A DNA stretch of 19,967 bases from NCBI GenBank assembly GCA_029059925.1, contig JAIDVA010000385.1:1-19967 (forward strand), written 5' to 3'. Shown piece after piece: positions 7,801-14,421 of the stretch. The notes below the pieces were generated by a model, which worked only from the letters and a program-made list of their open reading frames with translations, had not been told where the DNA came from and ran no database searches. This stretch comes from Eubacterium sp. Lineage in GTDB: Bacteria > Bacillota > Clostridia > Oscillospirales > Acutalibacteraceae. The first letter of the stretch is position 1; every line of letters begins with the position of its first letter. The position numbers and the translations under genes were made by a program.

Positions 7801-10800
7801 CATCATAAGTAATTGTAACTGTGTTTACGCAACCATCCGTATCATCAGCCTTAGCATAGTATGAATGTGTATTCAAAGTAACTGATTCGCCGGGTGCAAT
7901 AAATTTGTTTGTGTCCGGATTATCAATTGCTAATGCTGTACTTGGACCTGTAAGTGTTGCAGACTTAATCTTTACAAAGTAACGAGGAAGCTGCTTAACA
8001 GTATTTTCCATACCATCAACATAAGCAAGGTTCAAGCCATAACACTCATTTGTAAATGTTACTGATGAAGTTTTATCAACACCTGTAGAACATCCTGTGA
8101 AGATATTATCCTTAAATGTTACTGATGAAAGCTTAAATGTGTTCTCAGCAATTGAAGGAACAAGTGGGAAGAAGCTGTTTACAGATGTAACAGCAAACAT
8201 TAAGCCCGGAATGAGTGTATCCGGATACTTGCCCTTGTCGTAGAATCCGTAATCTTTTCCTACAGTCTTAGAAGCATAGCCTGCGAACTCAATGAAATTC
8301 TGAAGCCATCCGATAACTGCAGGTGAAAGAGTACCCTTATGAAGTAAATCATCGAAAGGATGCTCTGACTTTCTTGCCGGGAACGGAGCTTCGCCCTGAC
8401 CAGCGTAACGTGGGCCGAATAAAGCATTAATGAAATCATATACGAAATCGTATACTACATTAATGATAGGATCTGACTGAATCGGAGAAGCAGTGATGAA
8501 CTTAAGAATTCTGTAAATGAAGTTTGAACCGCCGTTAAGACCTGATGTGTGCTTTCCGCCGAAATCAAGCATACCGAGAACGATATCATTCCAGATAAGT
8601 TCTTCTGAATTGAAGTTACCCTTTCCTGTACCCTGGAATACGCCAAGAACAGGAAGAAGCTTATTTGCAATTAAATCAACATTCTGCCAGATAGTATTGC
8701 TGTTTTTAACAAGGCTCTTACCATTTGTATCACAAACAGCAAAAAGTGATGCAATACCTAAAGCATTGCCATCTTTCTTATCAGCAGCCTTGAACTGGTA
8801 GTTATCTGCATAATAGCAGATTACTGAGTTAAGGAGCTCAAGAAGAGTAGCAGAATCATTTACAGGCTTATCCTCAACTCTCCACTCATTGCCGTTCTTG
8901 TCTGTAACAGGAACATAACCATCCATTACATAAACAACAGCGTCACGAGCCATAGGAAGAATTGTACCTTCTAATGTTGCTACAAAATACTCATTACCGT
9001 TTGAATCTGTCTTGATTTCTGCAAGAACATTGTAGTCCTTATCAGGAAGGATATATGAGAGATACTCTCTCAAGCAGAGGAATGCAATTGATTCAAGATC
9101 TGTACATCTATCCCAATCCTCCGGATGAATCATCTCGTCAAGTCTGTTGCCGAGATTTACATTACCTATGCAAGAAATGAAGAGCGGAACAATAGCTGCT
9201 TCGAGATTATCTTCTGTAAGTTTAGCGCTTGTACCATTCTTGGTGTAGAATGCCTTAAGAATGTTCTCATCAGCTGCATCTGCAACATACTGAACAAGGT
9301 TAAGTGCATTACCAACAAGTGTTCTTGCAATTGACTTAACAGCTGCATCATCAATTGTAGTGAACTTAGCTGTCGGAGTCATGTCAGGACGGCTTGTATT
9401 ACCAATATTGGCACTGTCAGGGAAAAGATCCTTAACAATTGCAATAAGGCAGTTATTGAAGCCTGCTACCAAAGAATTGTAGCTTGCAAACTCGTTCTTA
9501 AAGAATTCATCCAAGTTTGGTGTGCCGAGCTGTGAAAGATAAAGGTTGATAGGACCTGTCTTCATGCCGGCATATTCTTCTGTATTAGCAAAGTAGTAAT
9601 CAACAAGTGGGCTGTATCTGAGCTTATTGAAAATCTTGTTTGACTCAATATCCTTCCATGAGCCTGTTGACTCCTCGGAAGCTGTACGCTCATGATCTAA
9701 ATTGTACTGTACCCAAGAAAGGAACTCTTCAGCTGAAGTAGCGTCATAGCTCTCATAAACAGCTTCTGCCCAAGCTTCTACATTAGCAGCAGAATACATT
9801 GCAGCCGGATTGCTTACATCCCAACCGCCATCAATGTTCTCTGATGCCCAGTAGAAATAAGCATTATCAAAATTCGAACCGTGACCACGGTCAACATCAT
9901 AGTTAACGTGTACGAGCTTAGCTGTGTCCTTAAGAACTGTGCTCCAGCCCATTTTAAGAGCCTGATATCCGAAATCGGCAATATTGTCACTCTTTGTAAG
10001 CTGAATCATATCAGTATCTGCTGTAGCATGACCGTCCTTATCCGGATTGCCGTAAGCAAAGAGGAGAATATTGTTCTCCATACCCTTTTCTTTTGAATAG
10101 ATAAGGTCGCCGTCGTAGTTAAGTGATTCAGCAGCATCCTTATAGTTCATGCCGGTAGCACTCATCTTCTGCTCAATTGCTACTCTTCTTGTTCCGGATG
10201 TTGTTCCGTCAGCATATGTAACATAAACGCTAATTTTATCAAGAAGCTCAACAGTCATCTTCTCAAGAAGAACATCGTCATATACAAATGATGATGGATT
10301 AGCAGTGTATGCCTCTTTTTCTGCATCTGAGAACCACTCTGTGTAGTTGAACAATAATGATTTAACTATATTGTAAACAAAATCATCCTTCGCTGCTGCC
10401 TCGTCAACACCCAGCATTCCGCCAAGCATACTATAAATATTGAGCGGAATTACACCTAATGACAATGAACCGCGGAGAAGGTTACCTACGATAAGATCGT
10501 TATTATTGTAGATAATACCAAGTATACCTCTGATGATATCACATGAAGATGTATTGCTTCTTGACATACCGTCAACTGATCTGAGGTTAACAGATGTAAT
10601 TATACCAAGACTAATACCAAAAGCGTTTGCTGCACCGATAAGCGGACCGTCAAGCAAATCCTGAGCACTATTGAGTGTATGCAAAAGCTCATCAATGCTT
10701 CCAAGTCTTACATCAACCTTTTGACCTAAGATATTAACCTGTCTGTTTGAAAGATCCCAGCTAATAAGAGAACTGATGTCTTTGTTGCTATTAACCATAT

Positions 10801-11053
10801 TAGCAATCTGAGGCTCTAATTCTCTAAGTGCAGGAAGATAACTGTCTGCAAGGTCGAGAAGTGCAGTAGCAACCTGCTCGTCGGAAAGGATATTCCAAGC
10901 AAGGTCGTTATACTCAATTGCTTCATCATATCTTGCCTGAGTTGAATCAGCACCTAAAGCTGTGATAACGCCTGAGAAGCATGTCAGTCCCATAACGATT
11001 GCCATAAATAAAGCAAGCAGCTTATGGGAAAACTTTTTAGCTTTAGTTTCCAT
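4844..11053 (-). CDS. 2069-aa secreted giant surface protein with C-terminal Ig-like/dockerin-like pair
   Basis: ATG at 11053-11051 is preceded by AGGAGG (about 11072-11067) with a rather long 13-base gap; no nearer start preserves the signal peptide. Residues 1 to about 35 are a signal peptide (KLLALFMAIVMGLTCFSG core). Residues about 40-960 are mostly predicted helix, rich in Leu, Asn and Asp, with no family I can name. Around 970-1150 the sequence becomes beta-type (KLSSVTFKDNIF, SVTFTNECYG). Near 1840-1905 is a helical stretch reminiscent of FIVAR-type modules (DETWNAYVAALANAI ... ALQKAEIAL). From about 1908 the Ig-like module begins. The dockerin-like module follows, with loops at 2011-2022 and 2039-2050, both G-(I/V)-A-P-N-D, and cysteines at about 2010 and 2057. 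No enzyme motif, LPXTG or membrane anchor is visible. The dockerin suggests non-covalent attachment to a cohesin-bearing partner. I infer a structural or adhesive component. It has its own promoter near 11280-11308. Confidence 0.9.
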   Translation of the reverse strand: METKAKKFSHKLLALFMAIVMGLTCFSGVITALGADSTQARYDEAIEYNDLAWNILSDEQVATALLDLADSYLPALRELEPQIANMVNSNKDISSLISWDLSNRQVNILGQKVDVRLGSIDELLHTLNSAQDLLDGPLIGAANAFGISLGIITSVNLRSVDGMSRSNTSSCDIIRGILGIIYNNNDLIVGNLLRGSLSLGVIPLNIYSMLGGMLGVDEAAAKDDFVYNIVKSLLFNYTEWFSDAEKEAYTANPSSFVYDDVLLEKMTVELLDKISVYVTYADGTTSGTRRVAIEQKMSATGMNYKDAAESLNYDGDLIYSKEKGMENNILLFAYGNPDKDGHATADTDMIQLTKSDNIADFGYQALKMGWSTVLKDTAKLVHVNYDVDRGHGSNFDNAYFYWASENIDGGWDVSNPAAMYSAANVEAWAEAVYESYDATSAEEFLSWVQYNLDHERTASEESTGSWKDIESNKIFNKLRYSPLVDYYFANTEEYAGMKTGPINLYLSQLGTPNLDEFFKNEFASYNSLVAGFNNCLIAIVKDLFPDSANIGNTSRPDMTPTAKFTTIDDAAVKSIARTLVGNALNLVQYVADAADENILKAFYTKNGTSAKLTEDNLEAAIVPLFISCIGNVNLGNRLDEMIHPEDWDRCTDLESIAFLCLREYLSYILPDKDYNVLAEIKTDSNGNEYFVATLEGTILPMARDAVVYVMDGYVPVTDKNGNEWRVEDKPVNDSATLLELLNSVICYYADNYQFKAADKKDGNALGIASLFAVCDTNGKSLVKNSNTIWQNVDLIANKLLPVLGVFQGTGKGNFNSEELIWNDIVLGMLDFGGKHTSGLNGGSNFIYRILKFITASPIQSDPIINVVYDFVYDFINALFGPRYAGQGEAPFPARKSEHPFDDLLHKGTLSPAVIGWLQNFIEFAGYASKTVGKDYGFYDKGKYPDTLIPGLMFAVTSVNSFFPLVPSIAENTFKLSSVTFKDNIFTGCSTGVDKTSSVTFTNECYGLNLAYVDGMENTVKQLPRYFVKIKSATLTGPSTALAIDNPDTNKFIAPGESVTLNTHSYYAKADDTDGCVNTVTITYDVYASNAADAQPIHTNLKARDYQYMSIAKGWSDVIYSRSGNGIYWFPQNGETETANQTINVDGSGLYTKSTARFSSVKSGTTTTVLIANYPESVVLGTDNLSAVNDYGILVKNIRTGGTSNRSRTLESMYYFDNATVYDDNTKTNVTVGSANPIPVFDKATGNLLLIGTYDYSTDGGNTWNNGKTEAEVDAAREAFIKDANNEGKFDQFVTRTHIAYTLQQAVDNGIIAAYHQNERGEIEYMYLKTNGNYSFITLFDTVSMRGPVDGFYVNHPKIADIPARSGTYGRFLTYDGSTNVPATNVTANIAFYSDNGDTTTGQFKFIVADTSSTNTISAKLTEIKNVLNNYRDADLTGDTLDRAVTAITDAFGASATPLTPDSAVALTDKTARQFITATSASETGDRAYQPITDINQIPESMRDSIYLNSANGIYYADKDFVSPLYSNAPLTSARGEDPAGLKVTAVDGVFRHVNTPAYEQGWNLGYATPYYGDTTKRATNENGDELFNQIQFKHYNANGKEVRDADDWTVAIPQSSERLIANTDLNTDNRGIYTRANDSLDYTMEYVKEHVKADIAQPLLTNVSIVRNNLESVNFDVVTYNKMVDLAKKVESEYSIEITYDSQEPVTDDDGKYIYDDKGQLVTQTVTKTDTIPFSRYNSYMNNDSINITEAVAVSSLSSAQVDEYLRLFNNYIMPNVVERGYLGDQLEAEIVCASGNDYKLMTVVETANGVAVKKAAGAADPAHGAWAADGTLVNEGTTVYSDETWNAYVAALANAISIAQHGHSAEYSAYATRNYYQVDQKENYTAQVSNCYNADTALQKAEIALDVPSAAEDGYNVSASLVIATDINGATKNTPVHGDYTVTVYGADGNVVAAETFAMSKANNTFSFNLLPGTYTAKIESAYALTREDITINVGTSDITGPAIPIIACDFNGDGGIAPNDVVLIYSNVLSSDNQAFDLNGDNGVAPNDAVIVYSCIGTPNLEAVAIG
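4881..5040. repeat. Dockerin-coding segment, copy 2 of a near-duplicate
   Basis: Partner of 3417-3576, aligned without gaps at about 86% DNA identity by hand count. It encodes both EF-hand loops of the 2069-aa protein. The Ig-like module on the N-terminal side is clearly homologous at protein level but has diverged much more. Confidence 0.8.
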
Positions 11054-11066
11054 ATGAAACTTTTTA

Positions 11067-11072
11067 CCTCCT
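11067..11072 (-). promoter_or_regulatory. Ribosome binding site of the 2069-aa gene
   Basis: The minus strand reads AGGAGG, 13 bases before ATG 11053-11051, longer than the usual 6-9. A hairpin (TGGAGAA/TTCTCCA, 11083-11099) lies just upstream and could affect access to this site. Confidence 0.7.
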
Positions 11073-11082
11073 TTGTGTTTAG

Positions 11083-11204
11083 TGGAGAAGAATTCTCCAA
11101 AATTTTAAATTGAAATATCTAAATTTCAGTGTTTGCATTCAGCAGCCTTGATATTGATATCACACGTTCTCTGACCCATCAGTTAAAACTGATTTAGAAT
11201 GGGT
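11083..11204 (-). promoter_or_regulatory. Structured 5' leader of the 2069-aa gene
   Basis: The leader between the predicted start of transcription (about 11273) and the ATG is about 220 bases and holds three dyads. A nested pair has ACCCAT (11174-11179) with ATGGGT (11199-11204) enclosing ATCAGTT/AACTGAT (11178-11193). The next is TGAAAT-N6-ATTTCA (11111-11128). The last is TGGAGAA/TTCTCCA (11083-11099), 11 bases ahead of the ribosome binding site. AACCAT (11208-11213) could compete with the outer stem for ATGGGT, so two mutually exclusive folds can be drawn. Whether this regulates expression is unknown. Confidence 0.45.
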
Positions 11205-11279
11205 TTTAACCATGCACAAATTAAGTGTACATCGTTAAAACTATCAAAAAGGTGCAAAATGCCCTATAAACACATCTCG

Positions 11280-11308
11280 ATTATCTCATCTTTCTTTTTA
11301 AAAGTCAA
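11280..11308 (-). promoter_or_regulatory. Sigma-A-type promoter for the 2069-aa gene
   Basis: On the minus strand, TTGACT (11308-11303), a 17-base spacer, then GATAAT (11285-11280). TG one base before the -10 gives an extended -10 (TGAGATAAT). Both hexamers match consensus at 5 of 6. Transcription would start near 11273 and give a leader of about 220 bases. Confidence 0.75.
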
Positions 11309-11309
11309 T

Positions 11310-11650
11310 ACTGCTATAAGATAAAGAACAAATTTGGCGAAATGTCCAAAAACGTTTTAAAATTTTAGTTAGTTCGTACATGAAAATTAACAGAAATTTT
11401 ACAAATAATTTCATATTTGTTAAAATTTTCATTGTTTTTTTGTGTGTGAAAAGTATTTACACTTTACATCAAAACAATCTCTGTAATGGCGAAACACTTT
11501 ACGAAAAATGCTCGTTTTTCTCGTACATATGTTTGTTTTGTTTACCTGTTTTCATTACAAAAACAGTTCAAAAAACGGACAAAAAATTATGTGACAAAAT
11601 TGTGCATAAAATTGGAATATTTAACAATTTATTCAAACTTTAAAAAAAGG
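11310..11650. other. AT-rich spacer between the divergent promoters, no gene
   Basis: The sequence is strongly AT-rich and low in complexity, with many A and T runs. The plus-strand reading frame at 11380-11643 has no ribosome binding site and a Phe/Ile/Lys/Asn-biased composition expected from AT-rich noncoding DNA. GTTCGTAC occurs at 11372-11379 and again at 11694-11701, which may be chance. Such spacers can bend DNA or supply UP-element-like A-tracts to both promoters. Confidence 0.5.
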
Positions 11651-11652
11651 TG

Positions 11653-11681
11653 TTGACTTATTTCTTATAATTTGCTATAAA
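11653..11681 (+). promoter_or_regulatory. Sigma-A-type promoter for the giant plus-strand gene
   Basis: TTGACT (11653-11658), a 17-base spacer, then TATAAA (11676-11681), with TG at 11673-11674 giving an extended -10. Transcription would start near 11688 and leave a leader of about 150 bases. It is built like the divergent minus-strand promoter (same -35, same spacer length, both extended -10), so the two giant genes may be expressed at similar levels. Confidence 0.8.
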
Positions 11682-11727
11682 TAAATTGTATTTGTTCGTA
11701 CGTGCGTGGGATAGTGCGCCCAAAAAC

Positions 11728-11758
11728 CAGTATTATTGTGAATAATTCATGAATACTG
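11728..11758 (+). promoter_or_regulatory. Hairpin in the leader of the giant plus-strand gene
   Basis: CAGTATT (11728-11734) pairs with AATACTG (11752-11758), enclosing the inner dyad TGAAT-A-ATTCA (11739-11749). It lies 40-70 bases after the predicted transcription start and about 80 bases before the ATG at 11839. It also overlaps an upstream in-frame ATG (11749) that would give a 30-residue N-terminal extension without a ribosome site. Function unknown. Confidence 0.4.
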
Positions 11759-11838
11759 TTCATTTTTCGGCAACACCTACCCTGTACGTAAATTTAAACG
11801 GCAAGTTCGTTAAATCATATGGTAAAGGAGAGATTTAT

Positions 11839-14421
11839 ATGAAAACGAGCAAAAAACTACTTAGCTTCTTCTTAGCGGTAGTAATGGTTGTAACCACGTG
11901 CTCAGTTGGCTTTACTGCTTTTGCACAAGACAACAAAAACAGCATTTGGTCGACCTCGAGTGAAGCTGAAGACGCCTTCAACACACTCAACGGCTTGGCA
12001 GATGAATTTTTGCCCGGCGCACTCATGGGCATAGATCTCGTAGCTAACGGTGTTTACGAGAAATATGCTAAAGAACTTGGTAAGAGTGCAAGCACCCTTA
12101 CCGATGAAGAAAAGGCAGATATTGCTGCAAAGGCAACCCTTAAGGATATTCTTGCAGTACTTCAGCCTACACTTCTTAACGCCCTTAGCGGAACAAGTCA
12201 GCAGGCTTATGTTGATGATGTTCTCAAACACAACGCTTATGGTGACGCAAAATACTATGACTACCTTCTCAAGTATGTCACAAGATACACCACTAACGAA
12301 GATGGTGACCGTGTTCTTGAATACCTTACATACGAGAAGGACGAGGATGGTAACTATAAGCTTGATGAAAACGGCAACAGAATTGAAAAGTATGTTGCTA
12401 ATCCGGACAATAGCGAAAAGGTTCTTGATGAGAGCTCAATGACATTCTTTACACTCTACGCTCTTTGTGTCGAGTACAAAGATAATAGGGATCTCAGCAA
12501 AGACACCAGAGACACTCTTGAGGATTGGTACAACAAATTAGATGAAATTGCCAACCTCCAGATTAAGGATGACCTTGCTGACCTGATGCAAAAATACAAG
12601 GTTTCATTCGAAGATGAAGGTTATGAGTTTGCAACATCTTATCTTTATGAATTCGAGCAGTTCTTCACCGATGAATATGTAGAAACAGAGTTTACTGATG
12701 AAGAAAAATCACTGCTTGCATCTGCTTGTGAAAAGTATAACACAGATCTTAAAGCATATAATTTCGATGCAAATATTGATAGCTTTGCAGAGCTTGCATA
12801 CTATGGATTCGGTGCTGGTCGTTCGGAAAAATATTTACACGCTTATTACGAGCTTATCAAATTAGCGGGCGGCACATTTGCCGTACAGGGTGATTACGAT
12901 TTGCTCGACCAGGGCGCGGAATATCCATATAACATTCCGAATGCAAAGCTTGATACTGACGCAGATTTTGATGTATTGCGTGAGGAAGTTTTATTCCAGT
13001 CTGCAATTGCAAAGTATGACCTTGACCCGGATAATCTCGTACTCAATGATAAGTCAATCACAAGAGAAGATCTTATCACTTATCTCTTTTCAGATTTATT
13101 TGGCTATGAGAAAGAAGAATTAGACAAAGGTGTAGTTCTTTCTCCGGATGAGTATGATTATATGGTGTCATATTCCAAATGGGCAGTTATTGAAAAGCTT
13201 ATCGAGTTCGTAATGCCTAATTTTAAAAACGACATTATTACCGGTCTTGTAATCACATACAGCGACGAGGTAAACACCGCAAATGATCTTATTGATATCC
13301 TCAATAGTCGTTTGCCGGGTGCTGATGATGACGGTAATATTCTTACTGTTGATGAAATAAAAGAAATCGCTTCTTTCATCAAAACAGTAGGTACAACTGA
13401 TTTTGGCTATGTAGGCAGCTTGTTCAAAAACGGCAGCTACTCCGGAGTTGACGTTCTTGGCGGTTTTGAAGTAAATCCTGTCCTTCCTGAAAACATTAGA
13501 AATACATATTTCTCAGAATATGTATCATTGATGTGCACAAAAAACGATGACAGACGTAAACCATATGTTAAGGATTTCTATACAGCATTCTTTAGCGAAA
13601 TGGATAACAACTATAATTCCTATTTCCTGCTTGACGGAACCCCTGTTCCAACCGGAAATAACGCTACAGAGCTTATCAGATATCCTGAATCAAACCTTGC
13701 AGTTCTCAACTACAATGACGGTGCAACATATGATCTTGATACAATCAATGTAGTTGTTGCCGATTCTATTGATTATGCTTATGCAAGAGCTGCTGCAGAT
13801 CTTCTCGGTGTTGACACATTAAAACTCAACGACGATACAGGTGTTGATGGAACTGTATTCGATTATAAGGAATTCCTTGATTCTCAAATAGCTCCTACAC
13901 CTGCTAAGGTTGTCCTTACCGATGACCAGCTTGACATCCTTTATGCTGACTATAGTCTCGATAACGAGATAGGTACAGAGATTCTTAATTATGTTTTAAA
14001 TAATACTATTGTTAGTCTTCTTGAAAACGATATGGTAAGCGGCATTATTACCGGCGTTCTTGGTGACGTTGATCTTGTAGCTGCTATTAAGGATATTTGG
14101 GAAAGACTTTGTGACTCACCTGTCGGCACAGTATTTGAGCTTCTTCCTGTTCTCGTAGTCGTTGTTGACCAGATTCTTCTTCCGGTACTTTTCAACGCCG
14201 AGGGAGATGCATTTAACGGAAAGATTTTACCGATGCTCGGTATTGTAGACGGTTTGCTCGGCGGTATTTTACCTGCACTCACAATCGACGAGGGTTCTTA
14301 TATCGGTATTAATCAGATTGGTTGGGATTTGAATACACTTCTTCCTAATCTTATGAATTGGCTGTTTGACGGTAAAATGCAGAGGGCATCACTTACTACG
14401 ACGGCAGCACAAAGAACTTAA
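11839..14421 (+). CDS. 5' part of a frameshifted giant secreted protein (860 aa in this frame)
   Basis: The start at 11839 is chosen over an in-frame ATG at 11749 because AAAGGAGAG (11824-11832) sits 8 bases before it and a textbook signal peptide follows: LLSFFLAVVMVVTT core, AFA cleavage near residue 29. The mature part is Asp-, Asn- and Leu-rich and mostly helical. It includes an acidic DxDGN-type stretch (about residues 155-190) and hydrophobic helices near the end (VFELLPVLVVVVDQILLPVL). No catalytic motif is visible. The frame ends in a foreign-looking tail (MQRASLTTTAAQRT). Adding one A to the AAAA run at 14374-14377 instead reads DGKNAEGITYYDGS and runs into the next frame. I therefore read this as the N-terminal third of one protein of about 2670 aa. 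Cause: true mutation or homopolymer sequencing error. As read, the product is a secreted truncated fragment. Confidence 0.85.
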   Translation: MKTSKKLLSFFLAVVMVVTTCSVGFTAFAQDNKNSIWSTSSEAEDAFNTLNGLADEFLPGALMGIDLVANGVYEKYAKELGKSASTLTDEEKADIAAKATLKDILAVLQPTLLNALSGTSQQAYVDDVLKHNAYGDAKYYDYLLKYVTRYTTNEDGDRVLEYLTYEKDEDGNYKLDENGNRIEKYVANPDNSEKVLDESSMTFFTLYALCVEYKDNRDLSKDTRDTLEDWYNKLDEIANLQIKDDLADLMQKYKVSFEDEGYEFATSYLYEFEQFFTDEYVETEFTDEEKSLLASACEKYNTDLKAYNFDANIDSFAELAYYGFGAGRSEKYLHAYYELIKLAGGTFAVQGDYDLLDQGAEYPYNIPNAKLDTDADFDVLREEVLFQSAIAKYDLDPDNLVLNDKSITREDLITYLFSDLFGYEKEELDKGVVLSPDEYDYMVSYSKWAVIEKLIEFVMPNFKNDIITGLVITYSDEVNTANDLIDILNSRLPGADDDGNILTVDEIKEIASFIKTVGTTDFGYVGSLFKNGSYSGVDVLGGFEVNPVLPENIRNTYFSEYVSLMCTKNDDRRKPYVKDFYTAFFSEMDNNYNSYFLLDGTPVPTGNNATELIRYPESNLAVLNYNDGATYDLDTINVVVADSIDYAYARAAADLLGVDTLKLNDDTGVDGTVFDYKEFLDSQIAPTPAKVVLTDDQLDILYADYSLDNEIGTEILNYVLNNTIVSLLENDMVSGIITGVLGDVDLVAAIKDIWERLCDSPVGTVFELLPVLVVVVDQILLPVLFNAEGDAFNGKILPMLGIVDGLLGGILPALTIDEGSYIGINQIGWDLNTLLPNLMNWLFDGKMQRASLTTTAAQRT
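14374..14377 (+). other. Frameshift site: A-run one base short
   Basis: GGTAAAATGCAGAG in the first frame reads G-K-M-Q-R. With a fifth A it reads G-K-N-A-E and stays open for the following 1826 codons. The residues recovered between the break and the ATG at 14421 (NAEGITYYDGSTKNL) look like the rest of the protein. No convincing X-XXY-YYZ slippery heptamer lies in the needed frame, and an A4 run is short for transcriptional slippage. Confidence 0.8.

Noticed and set aside
11380..11643. Plus-strand 87-codon reading frame in the divergent spacer
   Set aside because: No ribosome binding site, composition follows the AT-rich DNA, and it lies between two well-formed promoters facing outward.
11666..11671. 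TATAAT as -10 of the plus-strand promoter
   Set aside because: It sits only 7 bases after TTGACT and has only an A-run at the -35 distance; TATAAA at 11676 has the 17-base spacer and extended TG.
11749..11838. Upstream ATG giving the giant protein 30 extra N-terminal residues
   Set aside because: The extension would bury the signal peptide, has no ribosome site, and overlaps a leader hairpin; the ATG at 11839 has AAAGGAGAG at good spacing.
14371..14421. Programmed -1 ribosomal frameshift in the giant gene
   Set aside because: No slippery heptamer in the right frame (GGT-AAA-ATG) and no obvious downstream stem just after it; an indel in the A-run explains the data more simply. Transcriptional slippage on four A residues is unlikely.
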